Under the pieces are notes generated by a model. That model had not been told where the DNA came from. It ran no database searches and was given only the letters and a program-made list of their open reading frames with translations. This document shows positions 16,242 to 25,780 of a DNA stretch of 39,461 nt, one piece after another. Every line of letters begins with the position of its first letter. Position 1 is the stretch's first letter. The translations under genes were made by a program, and so were the position numbers. Source of the stretch: Bacilli bacterium (GTDB taxonomy: Bacteria > Bacillota > Bacilli > Bacillales > Amphibacillaceae); contig DUPD01000025.1 of NCBI GenBank assembly GCA_012838505.1, forward strand, positions 1 to 39,461, in the 5' to 3' direction.

Positions 16242-16631
16242 CTATTTTACCAATTCTACAAAAGTTGTGTTAATACCTAGTGGAAATGTTTCTCTTATAT
16301 CTCCATCAAACCCAACTTTAACTTTGTCGCCAATTTTAAAAGATGTCTCACTTGCAACTGAAAGATTTACATCTACTTTGCTTCCTGACCGAAGAATTTC
16401 ACCTTCCTCAATAGAAACAAGGGCTTGATCACCATTTAACTCGTCAATCGTTCCTATGAAAGTTATTTCTTCAAAAGCCTCTTTACTCTTGTTACCATCA
16501 ATTTCTCTACTCAGTTCTAAGGAAGAGGCTTCGTTATCCTTATCAACTGTACTTTTGTCATTTGTAGAGCTACAAGCAAATAATAAACTAACTAATACAA
16601 TCATCAACAATAAGTACAATATTTTTTTCAA
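16242..16631 (-). CDS. Small secreted lipoprotein
   Basis: This 129-residue protein has a classic lipoprotein signal: MKK, a hydrophobic core and lipobox LFAC (Cys20). A charged linker and a compact beta-rich domain follow (ITFIGTIDELNGDQALVSIEEGEILRSG, VDVNLSVASETSFKIGDKVKVGFDGDIRETFPLGINT). The GTIDELNGDQALV and IGDKVKVGFDG pattern resembles DUF3221-type lipoproteins that occur singly in bacilli. Function is unknown. The gene precedes the small membrane protein and has no counterpart in the B. subtilis arrangement between yrrB and mnmA. Confidence 0.8.
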   Translation of the reverse strand: MKKILYLLLMIVLVSLLFACSSTNDKSTVDKDNEASSLELSREIDGNKSKEAFEEITFIGTIDELNGDQALVSIEEGEILRSGSKVDVNLSVASETSFKIGDKVKVGFDGDIRETFPLGINTTFVELVK

Positions 16632-16730
16632 ATAATCACCTCTTAAATTATTTAACCTATTGCATTCAGTTTAACATTTGCTGTTATTAACTTCATTATC
16701 TTTTTAAAAATAAATCCTTAAAAATTTTCA

Positions 16731-17884
<1,154 letters not shown>

Positions 17885-17893
17885 TCATTCCCT

Positions 17894-19039
17894 TCACTTT
17901 CCTGCCAAACGTTTAACTACTTTTATTACACGGCTAGCCGCTTCAATCATCTGCTCTTCATTATTGGCAGAACCAAAACTAAACCGAATTGAATTTCTTG
18001 TTCTTGGATGATCCGCGCCATACATTGCTGTTAATACATGCGATGGTTCAATTGATCCGGCTGTACAAGCACTCCCGCTTGAGACAGCAATCCCTTCAAG
18101 ATCTAAGCTCATCAGCATCGGCTCGACTTTTGTATTGGCAAAACTTACGTTTAAAATTGTTGGTGCAAGCTCATCGAATACACCATTCACGGTAAAATCA
18201 ATATCTGATTGTTTAAGTTCCTGATAAAATAGATCACGATAAGATTTATATTGATTGAAATTTTGATAATTGTCTGCTTCGATTTGTTGAATCGCTGTCC
18301 GCATACCGACAATACCAGGAAGACTTTCTGTTCCTGGACGTTTCAAACGTTCTTGATTTCCACCATGCTGAAGTGCGTTAAATTTAATCTCCTGTCCAGC
18401 ATATAAGAAGCCAACCCCTTTTGGTCCATTGAGTTTATGGGCAGAAGCTGACATTAAATCGATCCCTAGTTCTTTCACATCTAATTTGATTAATCCATAT
18501 GCTTGAACTGCATCAGTATGGAAATATGCTTGGTGATCTTTTAGGAGTTGTGCGATTTCTTTAATTGGTTGAATCGCACCCACTTCATTATTGATCATCA
18601 TAATCGAGACTAAAATCGTCTCATCACGTAAATGTTTTTCGACATCAGCTGGTGTAACATAACCTGCCTCACTAACAGGCAAATAGGTCAACTCAAATCC
18701 AAGTGATTCCAAATGTTCAGCTGCATGCAGATTTGCGTGATGTTCAATTTTTGTCGTAATAATATGCTTTCCCTTTTTTTGATTGGCTAAGGCGACTCCG
18801 ATTAGAGCGAGGTTATCTGCCTCAGTTCCACCACTTGTAAAATAAAGTTCTTTTTCGTCAGCTCCGATCGTTCCAGCAATATAGCGTCTATTTTCATCAA
18901 GAATTGCTCGTGCACGGCGTCCAAATTGATGGATACTAGAAGGATTTCCATAGATTTCTTTCATTGTCTCAGACATCTTTTCAATCACAGCAGGATGCAT
19001 CGGTGTTGTAGCTGCATGGTCTAGGTAAATTGGTTCCAC
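17894..19039 (-). CDS. iscS: Cysteine desulfurase (IscS/NifS family)
   Basis: This 381-residue pyridoxal-phosphate enzyme removes sulfur from cysteine and delivers it as persulfide. It shows YLDHAATTP at the N-terminus, FTSGGTEADNLAL, KIEHHANLHAAEHLES (PLP-stacking His), SASAHKLNGPKG (PLP-binding Lys) and SSGSACTAG with the catalytic Cys near residue 322. The short loop around the catalytic Cys is typical of group I NifS/IscS proteins. Its place beside mnmA, as in B. subtilis (yrvO-trmU), suggests it mainly feeds tRNA thiolation. Upstream cymR lies 27 bases away. Confidence 0.95.
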   Translation of the reverse strand: MEPIYLDHAATTPMHPAVIEKMSETMKEIYGNPSSIHQFGRRARAILDENRRYIAGTIGADEKELYFTSGGTEADNLALIGVALANQKKGKHIITTKIEHHANLHAAEHLESLGFELTYLPVSEAGYVTPADVEKHLRDETILVSIMMINNEVGAIQPIKEIAQLLKDHQAYFHTDAVQAYGLIKLDVKELGIDLMSASAHKLNGPKGVGFLYAGQEIKFNALQHGGNQERLKRPGTESLPGIVGMRTAIQQIEADNYQNFNQYKSYRDLFYQELKQSDIDFTVNGVFDELAPTILNVSFANTKVEPMLMSLDLEGIAVSSGSACTAGSIEPSHVLTAMYGADHPRTRNSIRFSFGSANNEEQMIEAASRVIKVVKRLAGK

Positions 19040-19066
19040 TCATTGTCCCTTCTTTCTCTTTCTAAC

Positions 19067-19486
19067 TTAAATATAAAACATATAAGGTTCGTTTTCTTGT
19101 GTCTCATCATAATTTGATAAGTCCTCTAATGTTGTCGTATCAAGTACATCTTTTACCGCATCACGAATTCTTATCCATAATGATTGTTGTGCAGGGGCTT
19201 CATCTTCTATTCCTTCGACAAGTGTAATCGGGCCTTCTAATGTTCGAATAATATCTCCTGCAGTAATTTCATTAGCTGGCTTTGCTAATTTATAGCCACC
19301 GTACGCACCTCTAATACTCCTAACTAGGCCTGCATTACGTAAGGATGGTACTAACTGTTCTAAATAGTGCTCAGATAAATCATGGCTTTTGGCAATGCTT
19401 TTCAATGAAATTGGTTTTTGATCTTTATTCTTCGCAAGATCTATCATGATCGTCAAACCATAACGTCCTTTTGTTGATATTTTCAT
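19067..19486 (-). CDS. cymR: Cysteine metabolism regulator CymR (Rrf2 family)
   Basis: This 139-residue winged-helix Rrf2 protein matches B. subtilis CymR from end to end: MKISTKGRYGLTIMIDLAK start, LSEHYLEQLVPSLRNAGLVRSIRGAYGGY DNA-binding core, ITAGDIIRTLEGP, LWIRIRDAVKDVLDTTTLEDL and the YMFYI end. It has no Cys cluster for an Fe-S centre, in line with CymR and unlike IscR. CymR represses cysteine uptake and synthesis genes together with CysK. It is the first gene of the cymR-iscS-mnmA cluster, with its own promoter in the divergent gap before rarA. Confidence 0.95.
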   Translation of the reverse strand: MKISTKGRYGLTIMIDLAKNKDQKPISLKSIAKSHDLSEHYLEQLVPSLRNAGLVRSIRGAYGGYKLAKPANEITAGDIIRTLEGPITLVEGIEDEAPAQQSLWIRIRDAVKDVLDTTTLEDLSNYDETQENEPYMFYI

Positions 19487-19549
19487 AAAAATACGCTCCC
19501 TCTTCTCGCATAATCAAACAAATAAATCGATCATTCGACTCTTTCTTAT

Positions 19550-19558
19550 ATTATAACA
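19550..19558 (-). promoter_or_regulatory. Extended -10 promoter of cymR
   Basis: TGTTATAAT on the minus strand is an extended -10 with a perfect hexamer (19550-19555). It lies 64 bases upstream of cymR, and no good -35 is visible. Confidence 0.6.
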
Positions 19559-19575
19559 TGAATATTCAATATCAC

Positions 19576-19604
19576 TTGCATTTCGAGATTAAACTCCGTA
19601 CGAT
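19576..19604 (+). promoter_or_regulatory. Promoter reading towards rarA
   Basis: TTGCAT (19576-19581), 17 bases and TACGAT (19599-19604) on the plus strand. It would give a leader of about 250 bases before rarA, containing the 46-codon ORF and the direct repeats. Confidence 0.55.
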
Positions 19605-19639
19605 TAATACAATTAAGTCAATTAAATTTGTTTTAGCAA

Positions 19640-19780
19640 ATGTTTGTTATTTTAAATGATTTGATCAATGAAAGTCAAGCTAGACAACTTATGGGCAGCG
19701 ATTCTGATCGTTTAGTTGTGTTTCGAGACAACAAGATGATGGTTAGAGGCTATTCGTTAGAGATCACTTTGAACTTTTAA
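19640..19780 (+). CDS. Possible small ORF (46 codons) in the rarA leader
   Basis: An ATG at 19640 opens 46 codons ending at TAA 19778-19780. The translation has protein-like composition (ARQLMGSDSDRLVVFRDN, MMVRGYSLEITLNF), but I do not recognise a family. There is no clear ribosome site (TTTTAGCAA precedes the ATG). It might be a real small protein, an N-terminally damaged remnant of a larger gene, or chance. The gap between cymR and rarA (19487-19859) is otherwise taken up by promoters and a 13-bp direct repeat. Confidence 0.3.
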   Translation: MFVILNDLINESQARQLMGSDSDRLVVFRDNKMMVRGYSLEITLNF

Positions 19781-19821
19781 CCGATCTAAAACGATTAAGC
19801 GTTATTTATTAGAGATCACTT
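19757..19821 (+). repeat. Pair of 13-bp direct repeats (TTAGAGATCACTT)
   Basis: The 13-mer occurs at 19757-19769 and 19809-19821, 52 bases apart, with partial similarity continuing on both sides. The first copy is inside the end of the 46-codon ORF (encoding LEIT). The second is 26 bases before the rarA ribosome site. It could be the trace of a small duplication. Confidence 0.7.
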
Positions 19822-19859
19822 CGACAATCTTGATTAAATGTAAAAAGGAGTTTTTAATA

Positions 19860-21131
19860 ATGGCAAAACAACCACTTGCTTTTCGGTTAAGACCTAAACA
19901 TATTGATGATATTATTGGACAAACACACCTTGTCGGTGAGGGAAAGATGATTGAACGAATGGTCAGTGCTGAGCGGTTGGCCTCAATGATCTTATTTGGA
20001 CCACCTGGAACGGGGAAAACATCGATGGCAATCGCTTTAGCGAATTCAATCGGTTTGAGATATAAAATATTAAATGCAGTAATCGATAAAAAGAAAGATA
20101 TGGAAATTGCTGTTGAAGAGGCAAAAATGTCTGGCTCACTTGTGATCATTTTAGATGAGGTGCATCGTTTAGACAAAGCAAAGCAAGATTTTCTCTTACC
20201 ACATTTAGAGAGTAATTTAATCACATTGATTGGTTGTACAACAAGTAATCCTTATCACTCGATCAATCCTGCGATCCGAAGTCGTGTTCATTTATTCGAA
20301 CTCTATAAATTAACGGCAACAGAAGTTGAACAAGCCCTAGTTCGTGCAATCAATGATCAAGAGGATGGCTTAGGTCATTTAAAAATCGATATTACAAAAG
20401 AAGCACTTGAACACTTTTCTAACTCTTCTGGTGGTGATTTACGTGCGGCTCTAAACGGCTTGGAACTTGCTGCTTTTTCAACAAAGCAAACGCAAGACGG
20501 CATGATAAAAATTGACCTTGAAGTAGCTGAAGCATGTATGCAGAAAAAAAGCTTTAGCCACGACAAAGGTGGCGATGCCCATTATGATGTCTTATCTGCT
20601 TTTCAAAAATCGATTCGTGGAAGTGATGTGAATGCCGCACTCCATTATCTTGCGCGACTCATCGAAGCTGGTGACTTAGAGAGCATCGCTCGAAGAATGA
20701 CAGTGATTGCTTATGAAGATATTGGGCTTGGAAACCCTTCGGCAGGTATGCGAACTCTAGCTGCGATCGAAGCGGCTGAGCGAGTTGGTTTTCCAGAAGC
20801 ACGGATTCCGTTATCGGTTGCTTTAGTTGAGTTATGTTTATCACCAAAATCAAATTCAGCCTATAAAGCTCTTGATCAAGCGATCTATGATGTCAGAAAT
20901 AGTGACATTGGTGAGATTCCACTTCATTTGAAAGATAGTCATTATTATGGTGCGAATAAGTTAGGGCGGGGCGTTGACTATAAATATCCACATAATTATC
21001 CTGGTGCTTGGGTAAAACAAGATTACTTACCCGATCCATTAAAAAACAAAAGATACTATCAACCCGTTGAAACTGGGAAATTTGAGCGTGCGATGAAACA
21101 AATGTATGATCAAATTAACCAGCGTGAATAA
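19860..21131 (+). CDS. rarA: Replication-associated recombination protein RarA (MgsA/YrvN)
   Basis: This 423-residue AAA+ ATPase of the clamp-loader-like RarA/WRNIP1 family acts at stalled replication forks. N-terminal family text is PLAFRLRPKHIDDIIGQTHL. Walker A is GPPGTGKTS (about residue 53), Walker B LVIILDEVHRLDKAKQD, sensor 1 IGCTTSNPYHSINPAIRSR and arginine finger region SRVHLFE. The C-terminal tetramerisation half has AYEDIGLGNPSAGMRTLAA and YKYPHNYPGAWVKQDYLPD. The frame opens at 19830, but the ATG at 19860 follows AAAAAGGAG by 9 bases. It is divergent from cymR as in B. subtilis. Confidence 0.95.
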   Translation: MAKQPLAFRLRPKHIDDIIGQTHLVGEGKMIERMVSAERLASMILFGPPGTGKTSMAIALANSIGLRYKILNAVIDKKKDMEIAVEEAKMSGSLVIILDEVHRLDKAKQDFLLPHLESNLITLIGCTTSNPYHSINPAIRSRVHLFELYKLTATEVEQALVRAINDQEDGLGHLKIDITKEALEHFSNSSGGDLRAALNGLELAAFSTKQTQDGMIKIDLEVAEACMQKKSFSHDKGGDAHYDVLSAFQKSIRGSDVNAALHYLARLIEAGDLESIARRMTVIAYEDIGLGNPSAGMRTLAAIEAAERVGFPEARIPLSVALVELCLSPKSNSAYKALDQAIYDVRNSDIGEIPLHLKDSHYYGANKLGRGVDYKYPHNYPGAWVKQDYLPDPLKNKRYYQPVETGKFERAMKQMYDQINQRE

Positions 21132-21223
21132 TTTTAGCAATCTTTGACCATACTTTCATTATAGATAGCCTATTGATCTTTTAAATCATTAATTCTAAAC
21201 AATAGCAGTCAGGAGTGAAAAGT

Positions 21224-21880
21224 ATGGCAAAAGTAAGACAAGATGCGTGGTCACACGAAGACGATCTTTTATTGGCAGAAACGGTTCTCAGACATATCCG
21301 TCAAGGCAGTACGCAACTTAATGCGCTTGAAGAAGTGGGTGATAAATTAAATCGAACATCAGCTGCTTGTGGATTTAGGTGGAATGCTGAAGTCCGCCAA
21401 AATTATGAACAAGCTGTTGAGATTGCTAAAAGGCAACGAAAGCAAAATAAACGCAAACAACTTTTAACACAAAAAAGTAAGTTGACAAAAACACCACTCT
21501 ATCAGCCAGAAATGTTGCTTGAGGATGAGCAGAATACTAGTCAAGAAATTATGAATCCTGTTGGAGCATCGCTAGATTTAGACCAGGTCATTAATTTTTT
21601 AGTTGAGTTTAAACATCAAAGTATTCAATCAACGCATCAATCAGAAAAATACGAGCAACTAGAAATGGATCATCAGGACTTATTAAAGGAAAATGAACAG
21701 CTGAAAAAACAGGTAACGTCATTAGAGAAACAAGTCGAGACGATTCAAGAAGATTACCAAGCATTCCTTCAAATTATGGATCGCGCACGCAAAATGGTTG
21801 TTTTTGAAGAAGATACTGATAAGGAAGTCCCAACATTCGTTATGGACAAAAACGGAAATCTTGAACAAGTTGCACGCTAA
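21224..21880 (+). CDS. RsfA-family (SANT/Myb-like) transcription regulator
   Basis: This 218-residue protein has an N-terminal Myb/SANT-like DNA-binding domain (VRQDAWSHEDDLLLAETVLRHIRQGSTQLNALEEVGDKLNRTSAACGFRWN) characteristic of RsfA, GerR and YlbO. A basic linker (KRQRKQNKRKQLL) and a long coiled coil (about residues 150-190, LLKENEQLKKQVTSLEKQVETIQEDY) follow. In B. subtilis this family tunes forespore and mother-cell sporulation genes. The ATG at 21224 follows AGGAG by 8 bases; the upstream in-frame codon at 21215 lacks a site. It lies 92 bases after rarA. Whether this organism sporulates is unclear, so a sporulation role is inference. Confidence 0.85.
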   Translation: MAKVRQDAWSHEDDLLLAETVLRHIRQGSTQLNALEEVGDKLNRTSAACGFRWNAEVRQNYEQAVEIAKRQRKQNKRKQLLTQKSKLTKTPLYQPEMLLEDEQNTSQEIMNPVGASLDLDQVINFLVEFKHQSIQSTHQSEKYEQLEMDHQDLLKENEQLKKQVTSLEKQVETIQEDYQAFLQIMDRARKMVVFEEDTDKEVPTFVMDKNGNLEQVAR

Positions 21881-21887
21881 ACAAATA

Positions 21888-21930
21888 AAAAAACGCATTC
21901 ACCTAATCCAATTAAGTGCATGCGTTTTTT
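21888..21930. terminator. Bidirectional terminator between the RsfA-family gene and 6S RNA
   Basis: A 10-bp stem (AAAAAACGCA at 21888-21897 with TGCGTTTTTT at 21921-21930) supplies a T-run on both strands. It can end both the RsfA-family gene (plus) and the 6S RNA (minus). Confidence 0.85.
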
Positions 21931-21945
21931 ATTTGAAAATATGTA

Positions 21946-22128
21946 TCAATCCCGATCGTGCCGTCTCCTAAAAAAAGTTTTGAACCCGCTCTTGAGCAGG
22001 TGGGTGTCTTATTCATTGCTTTTTAAGTCCTACTAAATAGGCATGTAATCCACAACAAAAGAGTCAGACTCCCAAATTTATAATGTTCGGTCAAAACATA
22101 ATAAATTCAACGTACACATCAGGATTAA
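21946..22128 (-). ncRNA. ssrSA: 6S RNA (SsrS/BsrA type)
   Basis: The minus strand of the otherwise gene-free stretch 21931-22189 carries the Firmicutes 6S signature GTTTTGACCGAACA (rev. compl. near 22087-22100), shortly after a TCCTGATGTGTACG start. A 9-bp closing stem pairs AATCCTGAT (22118-22126) with ATCGGGATT (21948-21956), giving a transcript of about 183 nt with a large internal bulge typical of 6S RNA. The position next to aspS is the same as bsrA in B. subtilis. 6S RNA mimics an open promoter and sequesters sigma-A polymerase in stationary phase. End points are estimates. Confidence 0.87.
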
Positions 22129-22139
22129 CTTATGCATTT

Positions 22140-22168
22140 ATCTTAGCATATCTCATATTTAGAAGCAA
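22140..22168 (-). promoter_or_regulatory. Promoter of 6S RNA
   Basis: On the minus strand, TTGCTT (22163-22168), 17 bases and TAAGAT (22140-22145), with TGC just before the -10 making it an extended element. It lies between the aspS stop and the 6S 5' end, with the -10 at the right distance from the predicted start. Confidence 0.7.
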
Positions 22169-22189
22169 GGTTTTTGAAAGGGTTTTCAC

Positions 22190-23974
22190 CTATTGTTCCT
22201 GCTTATTTCTTGGTTCAACAACCTTTAAATGTAAATCACCTAATTGCGTGTCACTCACTGAACTTGGTGCTTCCGTTAATGGATCTGATGCTGAGGCTGT
22301 TTTTGGAAACAGAATCGTATCGCGTAGATTTGTTTTTCCAGCTAAAAGCATCACTAGACGATCAAATCCTAAAGCAATTCCACCATGAGGAGGTGTGCCG
22401 TACTCAAGTGCTTGTAATAAAAAGCCGAATTGACTCTCTGCTTCTTCTTTTGAAAAACCTAATACTTTAAACATTTTTTCTTGAAGGTCACGTTGATAAA
22501 TTCGCAATGATCCTCCACCTAATTCAAAGCCGTTTAAGACAAGATCATATGCAGAAGCTAGAACTTGTTCTGGATTTGTTGTCAGCTTTTCAATATCCTC
22601 CTGAATTGGTAACGTAAATGGATGGTGGGCAGCGACATAGCGTTCATTATCCTCATCATACTCAAGTAATGGCCAGTCCGTTACCCAGAGGAAGTTAAAT
22701 TGATTGTCGTCAATTAACCCTAATTCTTTGGCGAGTTTTTGTCTAAGTGCACCTAAGCTGTCATAGACAACTTGCGTCTGATCAGCGACAAACAACAGTA
22801 AGTCTCCATCAGTTGCTTCCAAGTGATTACTAATTTGTCCTTGAGCTTCCTCATTAAAGAACTTCGCAATTGGACCAGTAAAACCATTCTGATCAACTTT
22901 AACCCATGCTAAGCCTTTCGCACCGTAAATTTTAACAAAATCAGTTAACTTGTCGATATCTTTTCGAGAGAATGATGTGGCTTGTCCTTTTACATTGATC
23001 GCGTTAACCTTACCACCACCGCTAACAGCACCTGAAAAAACTTTGAAATCAGAGTCTTTCACTTGCTCAGACAGATCAACAAGTTCTAAACCAAATCGAG
23101 TATCTGGCTTGTCTGAACCGTAACGTGACATTGCCTCAGTGTATGTCATCCGAGGTAATGGTAGCTCAAGTTCGACACCTTTAATTTCTTTCATCACTAG
23201 TTGCATCATTCGTTCTGACATATCGATGATTTCATCAATTGTCATAAATGATGTTTCAATATCGATTTGTGTAAACTCTGGTTGACGGTCAGCCCGTAAA
23301 TCTTCATCACGGAAACAACGCGCAAACTGATAGTAGCGCTCAAAACCAGCAACCATAATCAATTGCTTAAACAATTGTGGTGATTGTGGTAATGCATAAA
23401 AGTGTCCTGGATGAACACGACTAGGAACTAAATAATCTCGCGCACCCTCTGGTGTACTTTTTGTTAACATTGGCGTTTCCATCTCTAAAAAGCTTTCTTG
23501 ATTTAAAAATTGACGAATGACTTGTGCCGTTTGATGACGTAATTTAATCGTCTTTTGCATCGATTCACGACGTAAATCAATATAGCGGTATTTCAGTCGT
23601 GTATCTTCTGAAATTTCTTTCTCTTCAAAAACATTTATCGGCGGTGTCTTTGCAACATTTAATATTGAAATTTTGTCCGCAGTTACTTCTATATCCCCAG
23701 TTTTTATTTTGCTATTGACCGTAGCTGGATCACGCTCAACAACGGTTCCTTCAACTTGTAAAACATACTCATTACGAACAGTTTCAGCAATCGCAAGTGC
23801 TTCTTCTGATAGGGTCGGGTTAAAAACAACTTGAACAATGCCTGTCCGATCTCTTAAATCAATAAAGATTAACCCACCTAAATCGCGACGCTTTTGCACC
23901 CAACCCTTTAAGGTAACTCGATTGTCAATATTATCCTTCGTTAATTCTCCCGCCAAATGACGTGCTTCAAACAT
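22190..23974 (-). CDS. aspS: Aspartyl-tRNA synthetase
   Basis: This 594-residue class II synthetase charges tRNA-Asp (in species lacking AsnRS or with GatCAB it can be non-discriminating, which is not decidable here). The N-terminal OB-fold anticodon domain reads [26 protein letters not shown]. Motif 2 is [22 protein letters not shown], and motif 3 is [15 protein letters not shown]. The bacterial GAD insertion (about residues 285-420) is present. Length is normal. It lies 13 bases after hisS with an AGGGGG ribosome site and shares its T-box-controlled transcript. Downstream is the independently promoted 6S RNA. Confidence 0.97.
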   Translation of the reverse strand: MFEARHLAGELTKDNIDNRVTLKGWVQKRRDLGGLIFIDLRDRTGIVQVVFNPTLSEEALAIAETVRNEYVLQVEGTVVERDPATVNSKIKTGDIEVTADKISILNVAKTPPINVFEEKEISEDTRLKYRYIDLRRESMQKTIKLRHQTAQVIRQFLNQESFLEMETPMLTKSTPEGARDYLVPSRVHPGHFYALPQSPQLFKQLIMVAGFERYYQFARCFRDEDLRADRQPEFTQIDIETSFMTIDEIIDMSERMMQLVMKEIKGVELELPLPRMTYTEAMSRYGSDKPDTRFGLELVDLSEQVKDSDFKVFSGAVSGGGKVNAINVKGQATSFSRKDIDKLTDFVKIYGAKGLAWVKVDQNGFTGPIAKFFNEEAQGQISNHLEATDGDLLLFVADQTQVVYDSLGALRQKLAKELGLIDDNQFNFLWVTDWPLLEYDEDNERYVAAHHPFTLPIQEDIEKLTTNPEQVLASAYDLVLNGFELGGGSLRIYQRDLQEKMFKVLGFSKEEAESQFGFLLQALEYGTPPHGGIALGFDRLVMLLAGKTNLRDTILFPKTASASDPLTEAPSSVSDTQLGDLHLKVVEPRNKQEQ

Positions 23975-23987
23975 AATTATTACCCCC

Positions 23988-25253
23988 TTATAGACGTTCT
24001 TTTATATAGTTTATTATTGAATCAAATGGCACTGCTTCCTGTGTCCCACTTGCCATTTCCTTAATTAAGACAACCTCTTTTTCCAACTCTTGATCACCAA
24101 TAATTAGAACGAATTTTGCATTTTCACGATCCGCTGCTTTAAACTGAGCTTTCATCTTTTTAGCTAAAAAGTCTTTATCGGCTTGTAAGCCAGCCGCACG
24201 TAAGTTTTTCATTAACCCACTTGCTTTTAGTTCCGCTTCTTCCCCAAGTGCTACAATATAAGCATCGAGTGACTGTTCCACAGGCAACTCAATTCCTTCA
24301 GCATCAAGAGCCAATAGAAAGCGTTCAACACTTAAAGCAAAACCAATACCAGGTGTAGCAGGACCATCTAATTCCTCAATTAGTCCGTTAAAACGTCCCC
24401 CACCAGACAATGTCGTAATCGCGCCAAAACCCTCTGCCTCACTCATAATCTCAAAAGCTGTATGGTTATAATAATCTAAACCACGAACAAGATTTGGATC
24501 GACGACATAATCAATTTCAAGTTCATCTAAATATTTTTTCACTCGCTCGAAATAGTCACGAGAATCATTTGTTAGAAAATCTAGAATTTTCGGTGCAGTT
24601 TCCATTGACGGGTGGTCATGATCTCTTTTACAATCTAAGACCCGCAATGGATTTTTATCAAGCCGAACCTGACAATCAGAGCAAAGCTCATCCTTAACAG
24701 GGGTAAAGTGATTAATTAAGGCTTCTCGGTGTGCCGTACGACTCTCGTGATCACCAAGCGTATTAATCACAAGACGTAACGACTTCAAGCCTAGACTTTG
24801 ATAAAGCGTCATGGCAAAGTCAATTACCTCTGCATCAATTGCCGGATCTGCACTCCCTAACGCCTCAATCCCAAACTGAACAAATTGGCGCATTCTTCCT
24901 GCTTGCGGTCGCTCATAACGAAACATTGGTCCATGGTAAAATAATTTTTGCGGTTGCTTAACTTGTCCATGTAATTTGTGCTGAACATAAGCTCTTGCCA
25001 CAGATGCAGTCCCCTCAGGTCTGAGCGTTAACTGACGACCACCACGATCGGGAAAAGTATACATTTCTTTCTGGACAATATCTGTTGTCTCTCCAACTCC
25101 TCGTTGGAAAACCTCCGTATGCTCGAAAATTGGCGTTCGAATCTCCTTATAATTATAGCGGGAACAAAGTTCAATGAATTTTTGTTCAAGATACTGCCAC
25201 TTCTCTGACTCGCCAGGTAGAATATCCTGTGTCCCTCTCGGTAAATTAATCAT
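23988..25253 (-). CDS. hisS: Histidyl-tRNA synthetase
   Basis: This 421-residue class II synthetase starts [16 protein letters not shown], with motif 1 [26 protein letters not shown], motif 2 [14 protein letters not shown] and [18 protein letters not shown], the histidine-specific [14 protein letters not shown], and a C-terminal anticodon-binding domain ([12 protein letters not shown] to the end). The frame runs up to 25277, but the ATG at 25253 follows GGAGG by 8 bases and is the family start, so 25253 was chosen. It leads the hisS-aspS operon behind a T-box leader. Confidence 0.97.
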   Translation of the reverse strand: MINLPRGTQDILPGESEKWQYLEQKFIELCSRYNYKEIRTPIFEHTEVFQRGVGETTDIVQKEMYTFPDRGGRQLTLRPEGTASVARAYVQHKLHGQVKQPQKLFYHGPMFRYERPQAGRMRQFVQFGIEALGSADPAIDAEVIDFAMTLYQSLGLKSLRLVINTLGDHESRTAHREALINHFTPVKDELCSDCQVRLDKNPLRVLDCKRDHDHPSMETAPKILDFLTNDSRDYFERVKKYLDELEIDYVVDPNLVRGLDYYNHTAFEIMSEAEGFGAITTLSGGGRFNGLIEELDGPATPGIGFALSVERFLLALDAEGIELPVEQSLDAYIVALGEEAELKASGLMKNLRAAGLQADKDFLAKKMKAQFKAADRENAKFVLIIGDQELEKEVVLIKEMASGTQEAVPFDSIINYIKERL

Positions 25254-25304
25254 CGTGATTTCCTCCATTATTAACAATTAAATTTTTTAATAAAAAAAGA
25301 CAAC

Positions 25305-25540
25305 AAAAAATACGCCTCCCAAATAAGGGACGAGCGTATACCCGTGTTGCCACCCTAGTTGAATTAAAAATGTTAATCCCACTTGAACAATTAACGCTTG
25401 TACACGGCTTTGCTTACTAATGTTCAACAAAGCATCTCCAGATCGTCATTCATTAAAATGCTTGGTAGAGATCCTCACAGCTAGTAGATCCCCTCTCTTT
25501 TACCTGCTCATTTTAACTACTTTTTCTTTCATCGATTTTT
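25305..25540 (-). promoter_or_regulatory. T-box leader of hisS-aspS with terminator
   Basis: On the minus strand the T-box core AGGGTGGCAACACGGGT (25340-25356) precedes a terminator hairpin (arms 25310-25320 and 25327-25339) and TTTTTT (25305-25310). Upstream, an AGAGAGGGGATC stem I-like region and further pairing segments fill the rest of the leader. The specifier codon was not resolved; a GAC (Asp) is present in an internal loop candidate. Uncharged tRNA should induce hisS-aspS. Confidence 0.92.
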
Positions 25541-25566
25541 TAGTTAAATTGTTTGAATTGTTTATA

Positions 25567-25595
25567 ATATTACTGTTTAGCTAATGTAATGTCAA
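25567..25595 (-). promoter_or_regulatory. Promoter of the hisS-aspS transcript
   Basis: TTGACA (25590-25595), 17 bases and TAATAT (25567-25572) on the minus strand, just upstream of the T-box leader. Confidence 0.75.
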
Positions 25596-25780
25596 GTTGA
25601 ACATGCATAATATTATTTATGTAGAATGTTTAGTCGTAATTTGTCCTAAATATAATTCAATATAACTTTAATTCGTAACATTGTTTATGGTACGATAGGA
25701 TTAATTCTATTTTATAAAAATAACCATACGTCTGAAAGGAGAGATGGTCAACAGTCATTGCGACGGGCCAATACATAAAC

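Noticed and set aside
22083..22470. Plus-strand open frames opposite the end of aspS
   Set aside because: They are antisense to a well-conserved synthetase; the part outside aspS is explained by 6S RNA on the other strand.
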